The notes under the pieces are model-generated. The model worked only from the letters and a program-made list of their open reading frames with translations. It was not told the DNA's origin and did no database searches. Positions 52,041-61,577 of a DNA stretch of 64,000 bases are shown in pieces. Location of the stretch: the NCBI GenBank assembly GCA_964584785.1, contig CAZPBY010000041.1:7852-71851 (forward strand), read 5' to 3'. The translations under genes were made by a program, and so were the position numbers. Source of the DNA: JAHFTY01 sp964584785. Lineage in GTDB: Bacteria; Acidobacteriota; Terriglobia; 20CM-2-55-15. The stretch's first letter is position 1. The number at the start of each line of letters is the position of its first letter.

Positions 52041-53390
52041 TCATTGGGTGGACGAAAACACGTTGGGCAGGTATACGCGGCCGCGCCCCAACTGCCGAAC
52101 GTGTTCGGGGTTTATGTTGTCGATTGGGACGGCGGTGTTTACCACAGATGCCACGTTCTGACTTCCAATCGAACGAGGTTTGATCGATGCCACAAGCGCT
52201 ACGGAAGCGCTGACGACCGGAGCACTGAACGATGTTCCCCATGCCATCGCGTAACGGCCGCCCGGCACCGTCGAGACGACATAAGAGCCGGGAGCCGAAA
52301 CTGAAACGATGGAGCCGTAGTTTGAAAAAGCCGCCAGACGGTCGTTGAAGTCCGTAGCGGCAACGGCGCATACCAAAGGGTACGACGCCGGATAAATTCC
52401 GGATGCATCCCGGCTCTCATTCCCGACCGAAGCCACGAGCGCGACGCCTTTGCTCTGGGCGTAGATGACCGAATTCTGAAGCGTCTTCGATACTTCGGTC
52501 GTTGAGAAACTCAAGTTCAACACGTTCACCCCAAGATCTGTTCCGCGATAGATCGCCTCGGCTAGCCTGAAGATGGTGGTGTTTCCGTACGCATCAAACG
52601 CGCGGATGGGGACGATTCGCGCCATTGGAGCGACGACATGAAGCACGCCCGCAACGAGGGTGCCGTGACCGAACGCCGGCGGGAAACCCGGAGGGGTGGT
52701 CTGACCCGAACCATCATCCAACAGCGCTGCCATCGACTGTTTCAGCAAGAACGAAAGTCGAGTGTCCACCATTGAAGTCGTGTTTCCACGAACCCACGCG
52801 CTCAGGTCCAGCGAGATGCCGTCAAATTCAGATATCGAGCCGCTGCCGACCAGATCAATGCCCGGATCCAACCACGGCCGGAGAGCGGGATGATCCGCGT
52901 CGACTCCGGTATCAATGAACGCGATGCGCGTTCCCGTGCCTGTACTGAAGCTGCGTGTCTTCGCAGCGCCGATGATCTGTAGCGCGGTCTGATCCACGTA
53001 TGCCCGGAGCACGTCGGTTCCGTAGAAGTTCGTGATGGTCGTCCCGTCAAGCAACGCCGCCATCGACTGAACCACCTGCGCATCGGACGGCGTTGTCGGG
53101 TTCGGACCGGACTCCAGCTTGAGCGATCGATTGAGTTCCGCGATCGCGACCCCTGGGTTTTGTGTGAGCTTCTGCACCGCCGCTGTGGCTGTGCCCGAAT
53201 CGACCTGCAACAAATAGACAGGCTCCCCAGGAACCTGCCGGGCAACGTGCGTTCCGCTGCCGCGAGTGATATCCAGGATCGATGGACCAGCCTTCGTCGT
53301 GACGATGATTTGCGGTTGGGTCTGTTGCGCGTCCGAGACGCTTATCCAAAACGTCAGCAGAGCCAGCACACTGAGAACACGTGTTTTCAA
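52041..53390 (-). CDS. Secreted S8 subtilisin-like serine protease
   Basis: A 449-residue preproprotein. The signal peptide (cut near SVSDAQ) is followed by an I9-like propeptide (about 28-92) and a subtilase domain. The triad is Asp160 (AFIDTGVDADHP), His242 (GHGTLVAG) and Ser387 (GTSFSAPVV), with the oxyanion Asn324 in SVGNES. The motif QSMAALLD occurs twice (109-116 and 218-225) with different codons. It is the last gene of an operon with a TPR-CHAT protease and a small regulatory-like protein, starting 27 bp after the latter. The substrate is unknown. Confidence 0.9.
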   Translation of the reverse strand: MKTRVLSVLALLTFWISVSDAQQTQPQIIVTTKAGPSILDITRGSGTHVARQVPGEPVYLLQVDSGTATAAVQKLTQNPGVAIAELNRSLKLESGPNPTTPSDAQVVQSMAALLDGTTITNFYGTDVLRAYVDQTALQIIGAAKTRSFSTGTGTRIAFIDTGVDADHPALRPWLDPGIDLVGSGSISEFDGISLDLSAWVRGNTTSMVDTRLSFLLKQSMAALLDDGSGQTTPPGFPPAFGHGTLVAGVLHVVAPMARIVPIRAFDAYGNTTIFRLAEAIYRGTDLGVNVLNLSFSTTEVSKTLQNSVIYAQSKGVALVASVGNESRDASGIYPASYPLVCAVAATDFNDRLAAFSNYGSIVSVSAPGSYVVSTVPGGRYAMAWGTSFSAPVVSASVALVASIKPRSIGSQNVASVVNTAVPIDNINPEHVRQLGRGRVYLPNVFSSTQ

Positions 53391-53417
53391 GCGATCGTCT
53401 CCTTATGACGGTGATTT

Positions 53418-53822
53418 TCAGTACGGATGACGGCGCGCTGCCAGAGCAGACAAGCCACGCACGACGAACGGCCGTTCATGGAACCCGATCGTCAGATTCC
53501 AGACGGCGTCAGGAATGTTGGTGAAAATGAATTCTCCGAGGTTGTTCGTCCGCAGAACGAAACGGCTGTCGTCATTTTCCATGGCGACGACAAGGTGCGA
53601 CACGTCTTCAAAGGATTCCATTTCACGGAGGCCCCGGAGGATCTGGCCGCTGATGCGCAGGGAGTGGTCTGAAGCCATCCTTCGGATCAGCAGGTCCAGA
53701 AAAACGCCTTCGCCTTCGTAGATGAGGTGACGGTTCTCCGCGGCCGCGGCGTCGCGCAGATCCGGACGTTGATTGATCCACGAATCGAACAACAGTAACC
53801 CGACGACTTCAATTCGAGACAT
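53418..53822 (-). CDS. Small carboxypeptidase-regulatory-like protein
   Basis: A 134-residue protein. A short N-terminal part (RIEVVGLLLFDSWINQRP) is followed by a beta-rich domain with LRISGQILRG and LRTNNLGEFIFTNIPDAVWN, the pattern of a carboxypeptidase regulatory-like Ig fold. No signal peptide is evident. Its ATG at 53822 lies 14 bp inside the end of the CHAT gene, so translation is coupled. Similar small proteins often accompany CHAT genes in such bacteria (inference from memory). A role as adaptor or substrate of the protease is possible. Confidence 0.65.
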   Translation of the reverse strand: MSRIEVVGLLLFDSWINQRPDLRDAAAAENRHLIYEGEGVFLDLLIRRMASDHSLRISGQILRGLREMESFEDVSHLVVAMENDDSRFVLRTNNLGEFIFTNIPDAVWNLTIGFHERPFVVRGLSALAARRHPY

Positions 53823-56373
53823 CTTGGGGACTCCTCCGTACAAAGCTGCCGAAACCTGCCCAAAAGTAAGGATGGCTTTGTTGTTCTCGAATCGCGGCCG
53901 ATGCCAGCCGCACGGCCTCGCAGGCGTTGCTTCCATCAAAGTGTGCGTAAAACTCGATTGCGAAACGTTCAGCGCAATCGGCGCGCACGTCCCAAAAGGC
54001 CGAAACAATCGCGCTTGCTCCCGACATATACAATGCCCGCATCAATCCCAGCCATTCATCCCCTGAACTGATGTGCCTGCGGGCTGTTTGACAGCCGGTC
54101 ACAACGACGGTGCGCGCCTGAATCTGCATATCCTGAAGATCGCGGCTGCCCAGACGTCCCTCGGGTGTTTCAATCCATGACAATTTACCACCAACGGAAT
54201 CCACTCCCGCGTGGCCGGCGATATGAATCAATTCCCTCGGATGATCGAATGCCTTCCGAAGGTCCGCCGCCGAAGGGTTGACCAGAATCTCTGCGCCGCG
54301 AAAACCCAGCGCGACGGCTTCGATTTCGAGGACGGTGGACGCAGTCTTCGGATCGCGGCTGAACGCCACGAAAAGCGGCGACCCATAATCCGATCGTGCG
54401 ACGGGCGCGCAATACAAAGCCGCACTCGGGCTGTACGCCACATGATGGCGCTCCGCCAGAAAATACCGGCCGTCGTAGAGCGCGTGGAACGGAACACCGT
54501 GCAGAAATCCGTGAGGCACAATGACGACCGTCGACCGGATTTCGGACTCGACCGGCGCGATCAGCCGGCGGTACAGTGAGCCGAGGTGCCGCTTCGCCGT
54601 CGCTTCCAGCTGATCGCGCACGGACGCCAGATGTTCCCATTTCACGCTGCAGCTTTCCAGATGCCGTTCGAGATGACTCCACTCGTCACTGAGCGTTGCC
54701 GACGAGCCAAGGCTCACGGACAGAATGGAGTCGTGGTTTACAGCAAAGACAAGCACATCGTCTCCAGCGACGAAGTACTCCAGCAGCGTTTCATTCGCCG
54801 GGAGAGCGCTTTGGATGGAGTCCAGCGAAAGATCGAATCCTTCCTGAATGAGCGTTTCTCTCAGAACTCGAGACCGTGCCTTCTCGGACAGAATGAAGGC
54901 ACGCCCCGGCCGCTCTTCGGCGGCGTGAGCAACAAGGTGCGTGTAGACATTGTCGCGATCGCCGAGAAACGCAAGTTTGAGTTCGTCGTGTTCGAGCCGC
55001 TGCCACAGCGAATCCAGCTTCGACTCGGCTTTGTAGAGCAGCGCGCGTGCCGTGGCTCCATCTCTCTCGAGAAGTGAAAGTCCGAGTTGATAGTAGGCGT
55101 GAAACTGCATCCACGCGGAGTTGCTGCGGTCGGCGCAACGGACGGCCCGATCGAGAGACTCCATGGCTCCGGCATCGTCGCCGCACCCGCGCTCCAGCCG
55201 CGCGATCACGATGTCCGCAAAGGCTTCGTAGTGAGGAAGACCGGAGTTGTACAGGATCCGCCGTGCTGCCATAGCCTCGGCAAGCATCTCGCGTCCCATT
55301 TCACTTTCGGAAAGCAGCACGGTTTGCAAACGAAGAATGGCCGTCCACACGCTGTTGGTCTCGGAGGCAAAGCGCCGCGTGGCCTCCATGAGCAACGGTT
55401 GCGCCTGGTCCTTCCGCCCGGCGCGCTTCTGTGCCGCGCCCTCAAAAAACAGCGATTTCCCGGCTTCGAGATTGAGCCCGAGTTCCCCGGCGAGCCGCCG
55501 GGCTTCACGAGCCGAAAGAACGCAGCCTTCGAGGTCGCCGATCTCGAGCAGAACCTCCGCCTCATCCAACCAGCACAAACACGCGTGACGCATGTCCCCC
55601 AGGCGCTCATACTCCTGACGCAACTCCGCGAATTCCCGCAACGCCTCGCCCGCGGCTCCACTGAGGAACCGCATGTACGCAAGGTTGTAGCGCGACAACA
55701 GGACCCAGGCGGTCTTTCCCTGTGATTCGGACAACGCGAGAGTCCTCCGGTACAGCTCGAATGCTTCTGCGAATTCATGGAAGACCGTGAGAACCACAGC
55801 TTTGTTGATCAGTGCTGCGAGCAAGCCTTCTTCATCGCCGAGCTCCTCCAGAACAGGCAGGGCGCGTTCGCAGCATGCCAATGCTTCGGCGTGCCGGTCC
55901 AGACGATGGTAGGCGTGCGCCAAATTGACATCGAGACGCGCGAGCCGGCCGCGCTCTCCGAGTTGCTCGAATATGGATCGCGCGCGCGTGGAGCATTCAA
56001 ACAGTTCGTCAAAGCGACTCAGAAGATAAAGGAGACCCACTTTTGCGTGGAGCGTGCGAGCCAATTCCATCGGGTTATCGATCAGCTCCAGCATCGAAAC
56101 CGCCTGATCGTAGTGGCTTAATGCGCCGTCGAAGTTATTGAGCAGGTAGGCGGCATTGGCGGCGGCCCGGTGCGCCAGGGCGCGCGTCAGCACGTCCTGT
56201 TTGTCGTCTTGGGCAACTCCCTCCGCTTCACGCAGAAGCGGCGGTAGTTCGGCTGTAGACTTCAGGCCTTTTTCTTTGATTTCTTCCGCAAGTTGTCTGA
56301 TTTGAGTCGACAGGCGCCCTCCCACTTTACAGGAGACATTTCGCCGGAGTATCCCCTTATGTCGCAGGGACAT
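53809..56373 (-). CDS. TPR-CHAT caspase-like protein
   Basis: An 854-residue cytoplasmic protein. A helical repeat region (about 60-480) carries many TPR-like units (for example EGLLAALINKAVVL, GEALREFAELRQEYERLGD). A CHAT protease domain (about 560-845) follows. The catalytic dyad is visible as His721 (HIAGHAG) and Cys761 (VVTGCQTAR), with the FVPHG-like strand VVIVPHGFLHGVPFHAL. CHAT proteases are caspase relatives activated by partner or ligand binding to the TPRs. It is the first gene of the operon with the small beta-domain protein and the subtilase. Confidence 0.88.
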   Translation of the reverse strand: MSLRHKGILRRNVSCKVGGRLSTQIRQLAEEIKEKGLKSTAELPPLLREAEGVAQDDKQDVLTRALAHRAAANAAYLLNNFDGALSHYDQAVSMLELIDNPMELARTLHAKVGLLYLLSRFDELFECSTRARSIFEQLGERGRLARLDVNLAHAYHRLDRHAEALACCERALPVLEELGDEEGLLAALINKAVVLTVFHEFAEAFELYRRTLALSESQGKTAWVLLSRYNLAYMRFLSGAAGEALREFAELRQEYERLGDMRHACLCWLDEAEVLLEIGDLEGCVLSAREARRLAGELGLNLEAGKSLFFEGAAQKRAGRKDQAQPLLMEATRRFASETNSVWTAILRLQTVLLSESEMGREMLAEAMAARRILYNSGLPHYEAFADIVIARLERGCGDDAGAMESLDRAVRCADRSNSAWMQFHAYYQLGLSLLERDGATARALLYKAESKLDSLWQRLEHDELKLAFLGDRDNVYTHLVAHAAEERPGRAFILSEKARSRVLRETLIQEGFDLSLDSIQSALPANETLLEYFVAGDDVLVFAVNHDSILSVSLGSSATLSDEWSHLERHLESCSVKWEHLASVRDQLEATAKRHLGSLYRRLIAPVESEIRSTVVIVPHGFLHGVPFHALYDGRYFLAERHHVAYSPSAALYCAPVARSDYGSPLFVAFSRDPKTASTVLEIEAVALGFRGAEILVNPSAADLRKAFDHPRELIHIAGHAGVDSVGGKLSWIETPEGRLGSRDLQDMQIQARTVVVTGCQTARRHISSGDEWLGLMRALYMSGASAIVSAFWDVRADCAERFAIEFYAHFDGSNACEAVRLASAAIREQQSHPYFWAGFGSFVRRSPQDVSN

Positions 56374-56464
56374 CCGGATGTCACGCCGTTTTTTTTAAGA
56401 ACCGTGGCCCCCTTCGCACGAAATCCACGCTTTAACAGATAGAGGTCTTCGAGTGGAGGTAGTT

Positions 56465-57247
56465 ATGTTCAGAGTTGGTAAGACGATCAGATATATTGGC
56501 ATTGCCGTCTTACTATTCCACACGTTCCTCACTGCAGAAACGGCAATCGTCACCACAGGAAGCGAACCACCGACGCGTGAGATTTCGTTTTCACAATTCG
56601 CGGACGGCGGCGGATTCTCGTCATCGATCTTCCTGACGAATCCGTCGACCACGAAAGTCGTGTCCGGTCTGATCCGGTTTTACGACGACAACGGCATGCG
56701 CAGCACGGTGCCGCTTGAAGGGGTAGGAGCGACGTCTGAAGTTCCCTTTGCCGTGGCGCCGCTGGGACGCGTCGTCATCACAACAGGCGGGGGATCGAGA
56801 CTCGTATCGGGCTCGGCGCGAGTCATCGCGGACGGCTCCATTGCAGGCGTGCTTCGATTCAATTATCCGCCACTGGGTTTGGCCGTCATCTGCGCATCGA
56901 CGACGGCAGCGGGATTCATCATTCCGGTGATTCGAAATGCCGGCGGCAACCTGAGCACCGGCATTGCCGTGGCCTCGGCCGGGTCGGCGGTCACGCTGAA
57001 CTTCACGCTCCGGGGAACGGCCGGCGATCCGGTTCCGGGCGGTCAAGCCACCATCCGGCTGTCTGCCAACGGTCACGTCGCTCGATTCATCCAGGAACTC
57101 TTCCCGCAGGCGGATACTCAGGAGTTCCAGGGAACCGTCACGATCACGGCGGATGGCGGCGACATCACCGCGACGGGAATTGAGATGGGGTCCAAACCCG
57201 GAGAGATGACCACTGTCCCGGCTGCCGCAATACGGGACCCGTTCTGA
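56465..57247 (+). CDS. Secreted beta-rich protein of unknown function
   Basis: A 260-residue protein with a signal peptide (hydrophobic core IGIAVLLFHTFL). Two similar beta-sandwich-like halves follow; the first carries GGGFSSSIFLTNPSTT, a pattern seen in many exported acidobacterial proteins of unknown role. No catalytic motif is visible. The ATG at 56465 follows GGAGG with 5-nt spacing. It is divergent from the CHAT operon, with 91 bp between starts, so the two may share control. Confidence 0.6.
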   Translation: MFRVGKTIRYIGIAVLLFHTFLTAETAIVTTGSEPPTREISFSQFADGGGFSSSIFLTNPSTTKVVSGLIRFYDDNGMRSTVPLEGVGATSEVPFAVAPLGRVVITTGGGSRLVSGSARVIADGSIAGVLRFNYPPLGLAVICASTTAAGFIIPVIRNAGGNLSTGIAVASAGSAVTLNFTLRGTAGDPVPGGQATIRLSANGHVARFIQELFPQADTQEFQGTVTITADGGDITATGIEMGSKPGEMTTVPAAAIRDPF

Positions 57248-57365
57248 ATGGGGCGTCAGTAACTTGGTATTGATATTAACGATGGCCGGCGGCTCTTAAG
57301 CCGCGCGTCTTTACGGTGGATTGTAGTCCGGCGAGTACTCCTGTATCTTCGGTCGCGAGTCGTGT

Positions 57366-59156
57366 ATGCCGTCAAAAAAGCCGGCCGGTATGGACATCGC
57401 GATCGCTGGAACCCTGGCTGTTGCCGTTCTCTTTCTGTATCGGCCGGCTGGGAGTTTCGATTTCGTTCATTTCGACGACGACGATTACGTCGTCGAAAAC
57501 ACCCACGTCTCGTCCGGCCTGAACCTTGAAAACACGCGATGGGCCTTCACCACGTGGCACGCCGGAAACTGGCATCCACTGACCTGGCTCTCGTTGATGG
57601 CCGACGCCCGCTGGGCGACAGTCTCGGACAAGGGAATTGAAGCGGGTGGATTTCACCGCCGCAATGTCTGGCTGCACGCGCTGAATAGCGTGCTCGTGTT
57701 TCTTCTCTTCATGGCGATGACGAACGAGCGGTGGCCGAGCCTGTTTGTCGCTGCATTGTTTGCGACGCACCCTCTTCACGTGGAGTCGGTCGTCTGGATC
57801 GCCGAACGCAAAGACGTCCTTTCGACATTCTTTGGAATTCTTTCCTTGATTGCGTACGTACTCTACGCCTCCCGAGCGACGACCTGGAAGTACGTCATCG
57901 CGATAGTGATGTTCATCCTGTCACTGCTCTCCAAACAAATGCTGGTCACGTTTCCCGCCATACTTCTGCTGCTCGATTTCTGGCCCTTACGGCGATTTCC
58001 CTTTGCTCCCGGCCGAAACAAGTCGTTCCCTCAACAAACCACGCGGCATCTGCTCTTTGAAAAAGTCCCGTTCGCGATCCTCAGCGCCATCTTCTGTCTG
58101 ATCGTCGTCTATGCCCAACGTCAGGGAAACGCGGTCCGTCCTTTGGCGAAGTATTCCGTGACAACGAGGCTCGCCAACGCGTGCATCTCTTATTTGACTT
58201 ATTTAAAGATGACCGTCTGGCCTCGACATCTTGCTTTCTTCTATCCGTATCCAAAGGCCGCGCAACTTGGATATGGAGTGATGGCGGCAATCGTTATCGT
58301 CGCGATTTGCGTCATCGCCATTTTGTTTCGAAATCGTTACCCGTCAGCGACGGTTGGCTGGCTGTGGTATATGGTGACTCTACTGCCGGTGATTGGCGTG
58401 ATCCAGGTTGGCGATCAGGCGATGGCGGATCGTTACACCTACATTCCCCACCTCGGACTATTCGCGGGCATCGCATGGTCACTTAACGATTGGGCACACA
58501 AACGTTCTTCGCTTCGCGCGATTCCGATCGGCGTAGGCATCGCCGCGGCCATCAGCACTGCCTGGCTCACACTCACGCAGATCCAGGTGTGGCGCAACAG
58601 CGACTCCCTGTTTCTTCATGCCACGGAAGTAACCCACGACAACGACAAGGCACACAGTCTGCTCGCGTACTCCTACTATCAGCAACGGAGGCTCACCGAT
58701 GCGATCAAACACTACGATGCCGCTTTGGCGATACGGCCGGACTCCGCGGACTATCAAAGCAACCTGGCGAATGTTTATCTCGATCTCGGACAGGACGAGA
58801 CGTCGCTGCGACATTTTCGTGAGGCGGAGCGTCTCGATCCCAACCAGGCGGGCGTGTTGAACAATCTCGCATGGATTCTTGCAACCAGCCGGCGCGCAGA
58901 TCTGCGCAACCCGGAAGAGGCCATTCGATTCGCCGAGCGATCGTCTGCTCTGGTGACGCCGCCGAATCCCGCTCTTCTGGACACACTGGCTGTCGCATAC
59001 GCCGCGGCGGGCCGCTTCAGCGAGGCCGTTCAAACAGAATTGCAAGCACGTCAGCTCGCGGAAGCACGGGGACTCAAGCCGCTGGTCACAAGGATCGATT
59101 CGAGAGTCGAGCTTTTTCGCGCGGGTAAGCCTTACGTTCTGGAAAATCCGAAATAA
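57366..59156 (+). CDS. GT-C-type membrane glycosyltransferase-like protein with C-terminal TPRs
   Basis: A 596-residue protein. About ten or more membrane segments span 8-420. A FDFVHFDDDDYV loop after the first helix resembles the acidic motif of GT-C lipid-linked-sugar transferases (PMT/TMTC type). A soluble C-terminus (about 430-590) has TPR units such as SLLAYSYYQQRRLTDAIKHY and YQSNLANVYLDLGQ. The fold is like eukaryotic TMTC O-mannosyltransferases, but activity is unproven. It stands alone between two secreted-protein genes. Confidence 0.72.
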   Translation: MPSKKPAGMDIAIAGTLAVAVLFLYRPAGSFDFVHFDDDDYVVENTHVSSGLNLENTRWAFTTWHAGNWHPLTWLSLMADARWATVSDKGIEAGGFHRRNVWLHALNSVLVFLLFMAMTNERWPSLFVAALFATHPLHVESVVWIAERKDVLSTFFGILSLIAYVLYASRATTWKYVIAIVMFILSLLSKQMLVTFPAILLLLDFWPLRRFPFAPGRNKSFPQQTTRHLLFEKVPFAILSAIFCLIVVYAQRQGNAVRPLAKYSVTTRLANACISYLTYLKMTVWPRHLAFFYPYPKAAQLGYGVMAAIVIVAICVIAILFRNRYPSATVGWLWYMVTLLPVIGVIQVGDQAMADRYTYIPHLGLFAGIAWSLNDWAHKRSSLRAIPIGVGIAAAISTAWLTLTQIQVWRNSDSLFLHATEVTHDNDKAHSLLAYSYYQQRRLTDAIKHYDAALAIRPDSADYQSNLANVYLDLGQDETSLRHFREAERLDPNQAGVLNNLAWILATSRRADLRNPEEAIRFAERSSALVTPPNPALLDTLAVAYAAAGRFSEAVQTELQARQLAEARGLKPLVTRIDSRVELFRAGKPYVLENPK

Positions 59157-59216
59157 TCGCCGTTCCGGCCGCCGCCGGGCTTACAATTCGGTCAAAGCAA
59201 GTATTGGAGTCCAGGT

Positions 59217-59831
59217 ATGAGTCACAGATTTATTCTTAAATTGACGTTGGTAGTCCTGCTGTCTTGCGCATCGGCGTCTGGCCAACTCGTGACCGGCGAG
59301 CAACGAGTGGTCCAACCGATTATCGTGAATGGACAGCACACACAGGGCGTTCTTGTTATCGAAAACGGGACGGTTCGAAGCCACACCTGTTCGGCGCCGC
59401 AGCCGTTCGTCGCTGAGAATCGGTCGGAGAGTGGATGGGCTTGTTTCGATGATGCCACCGCGACGTGGCTGCTCCACGCTCTACCGCCGTCGCAGGCACT
59501 GCCTCCGCAACAAGCGGTCATCCTGCAAACTCGACCCGGTTCCGTGTATGTCGTACCATCACAGCCGGTCTACTACAGTTATTATCCGGCGACTTACTAC
59601 GATCCGTATCCTTACTACTACCCGTACGCCTACAGTTACCCGATCATACGTCCGGGATTCGGCTTCGGATTCGGATATCGTTCACCGGTATTTTTCAGCC
59701 GGCCCATTTTTGTAGAAAGGCTAATCGCACCTGTCGGCCGCATCGGGCCCATTGTCCGAACGGCGCCGGCGTTTGGCAGAGTTAGCGGTCCGCGCACTGT
59801 TGTGGGGCGGGTGGGAACTCGCCGCAGGTGA
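59217..59831 (+). CDS. Secreted Tyr/Pro-rich protein of unknown function
   Basis: A 204-residue protein with a signal peptide (cut near ASASGQ). An N-terminal folded part (about 25-105) holds two Cys (HTCSAPQ and WACFDD) that could pair. A low-complexity Tyr/Pro/Gly region (about 120-165, YYSYYPATYYDPYPYYYPYA-type) and an Arg-ended tail follow. It may be surface or matrix material. No family is recognised. Its end faces the beta-lactamase-fold gene with an 8-bp gap. Confidence 0.55.
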   Translation: MSHRFILKLTLVVLLSCASASGQLVTGEQRVVQPIIVNGQHTQGVLVIENGTVRSHTCSAPQPFVAENRSESGWACFDDATATWLLHALPPSQALPPQQAVILQTRPGSVYVVPSQPVYYSYYPATYYDPYPYYYPYAYSYPIIRPGFGFGFGYRSPVFFSRPIFVERLIAPVGRIGPIVRTAPAFGRVSGPRTVVGRVGTRRR

Positions 59832-59839
59832 TGGCGGAA

Positions 59840-61294
59840 CTATATTGACGATTCTTTTCTGGCGATCTGGCCGGCGATCCGAATCCACAAAAGCTTGCCG
59901 CCTTCACGGATGAACTCGTGATTGACGCCCTTGTTCGGACCGGCGGTTGCAAAGGCGAGGTCGGGACCATAGAAGACGATGGGCTGAACTGACGCACCAT
60001 CAGCCACGACTAAGCCCTGATCACCTGCTCGAACTTCCAGCGGATTGCCTCGACCGCGCCGGTATCGGCCGGCATAATCGACCGTCGCTGGTTGGTTGGG
60101 AAGCGCGGTCACGTGGTCGAGTGTCTCGGTGTGACCGCGGTATCCGCAGATGGGTTGATTGGGAGTGAGAGCAAGCCCGTCATACGCCTTGAGAGTCGCA
60201 CGCTCGACGGCCTGCAGCAGCCGCCATCCTTCAGTATGGTTGGTGAGAATGGCGAAAGCGAGCCGCCGCTCCGGCACGATCTGAAGGTGACATCGGTGTC
60301 CGGCGCCGGCCGTTCCGCCGTGCGCTGCAGTCAGGACGCCGTTCAGCGTTCGCAGATGCCAGCCTATCCCCATCTCTTCACCGGTAGGTTCCTTTCGCAG
60401 TTGTGCCACTCGCATGCTTTCGCGGGTTTTGCGGCTCACAGCCGCCGAAGTCGCTCCGTCGTGCTCGCCCAGGTGGAAACCCGCATACTTCATCAGGCTC
60501 GCGAGACTCATGTGGACGCCGCCGGCAGGAATGCTCGATCCCATGGAATAAGGCCGCAACACTTCAGGCGCGCCATTCCGTCCAGGGCGATGACCGACGG
60601 TGAGCGGCCACGTGATGACTTCCGTAATGTGTGCGGACGCGCGATCGAGACCGATCGGTATGAAGACAAGCTCCCGGAACGCATCACGGATGTCCATGCG
60701 GGCTGCAAGTTCGATCAAGTGGCCCATCAACGCGAAGCATGGATTGTTGTAGCTCCAGATCCTCCCCGGCGGCGCGAGCTGAATCATCTGTCCCGTCGTC
60801 GCGACCCATCGTGCGAGCGCTTCACGCCCAAGGTCCTCGACAATGTAATTCGCCTCCCAACCCCCAGTGTGCGTGAGCAAATTGCGAATCGTCACTGTCG
60901 CGCTTGCTTGTTCGTCCTCCACGCGGAAGTTTGGCAGATAGCGCTGCACCGGAGCATCCAGTTCCAGTTTGCCCTGTTCAACCAGCCGCATCGCCGCAGT
61001 CGCCGTAACAGTCTTCGAGAGCGATGCGAGCTCAAATACGGTATCGGCATTAACCGGCCGGGGATCCTCGACACTGGTGACGCGGAATCCACGCATCTGC
61101 AGCTGTCCATTTTTGATCAGACCGAAGGCAGCGCCGGGAATACCGTACTCCTTCATGCGCTCCTCAACGAGTCGGGCCAGTTCCCCAAAAGCATCGTCAC
61201 GTCGCGCGCCGCCGGCAACTTGCAGAACTCTTCCAAAGCCGCGCAGCGCACCAGGCAGCGCAATTCCGCTTGCCAGGAAGTGGCGTCTGTTCAT
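59840..61294 (-). CDS. Class C beta-lactamase-fold serine hydrolase, Tat-exported
   Basis: A 484-residue protein. The N-terminus MNRRHFLASGIALPGALRG is a twin-arginine signal. The catalytic SLSKTVTA (Ser-x-x-Lys), YNNPCF (Tyr-x-Asn) and AAHGGTAGAGH (His-Gly-Gly) motifs define the family that includes AmpC, D-peptidases and esterases. Resistance to beta-lactams should not be assumed. A C-terminal beta-domain (about 385-480) looks like those of esterase-type members. The ATG at 61294 is taken as the start of the Tat signal. Confidence 0.85.
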   Translation of the reverse strand: MNRRHFLASGIALPGALRGFGRVLQVAGGARRDDAFGELARLVEERMKEYGIPGAAFGLIKNGQLQMRGFRVTSVEDPRPVNADTVFELASLSKTVTATAAMRLVEQGKLELDAPVQRYLPNFRVEDEQASATVTIRNLLTHTGGWEANYIVEDLGREALARWVATTGQMIQLAPPGRIWSYNNPCFALMGHLIELAARMDIRDAFRELVFIPIGLDRASAHITEVITWPLTVGHRPGRNGAPEVLRPYSMGSSIPAGGVHMSLASLMKYAGFHLGEHDGATSAAVSRKTRESMRVAQLRKEPTGEEMGIGWHLRTLNGVLTAAHGGTAGAGHRCHLQIVPERRLAFAILTNHTEGWRLLQAVERATLKAYDGLALTPNQPICGYRGHTETLDHVTALPNQPATVDYAGRYRRGRGNPLEVRAGDQGLVVADGASVQPIVFYGPDLAFATAGPNKGVNHEFIREGGKLLWIRIAGQIARKESSI

Positions 61295-61577
61295 GATTGG
61301 AGCCGATACATTCTTTGTTTGTGAGTTCGCCGTTTTTTGCAAGAAAGTTTTTCCAGTACAGGGCCGCGTTAACTTTATCCTGCATCGCGAACGAAGTCAG
61401 CGCTTCTTTGGATAGTGCGGCTGCCTCCTTGAACGCACAGCTGTCCAGATTAACCCTCGCACCCCGCCGGGTGCGTCATTCCTGCAACGACTCAACCCCG
61501 GGTGTCGCAAAAAACGCTCCACCAGGGGCGGCAGTAACCAATGGGTCTCAAGCTTAGGGAACTATCCGGCGGTCCGC
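61295..61577. other. 283-bp spacer, no supported gene
   Basis: A weak open frame on the minus strand here has no start with a ribosome site in the right place. A 6-bp hairpin GCACCC/GGGTGC (61459-61474) could terminate the upstream minus-strand gene, but lacks a T-run. Nothing else is visible. Confidence 0.3.

Noticed and set aside
56370..56396. Palindrome ACATCCGGATGT followed by eight T near the CHAT start
   Set aside because: The stem is separated from the T-run by 7 bases and overlaps the CHAT start codon, so it is not a convincing terminator.
61197..61500. Minus-strand frame upstream of the serine hydrolase
   Set aside because: It overlaps the Tat signal region in another frame and has no good start site.
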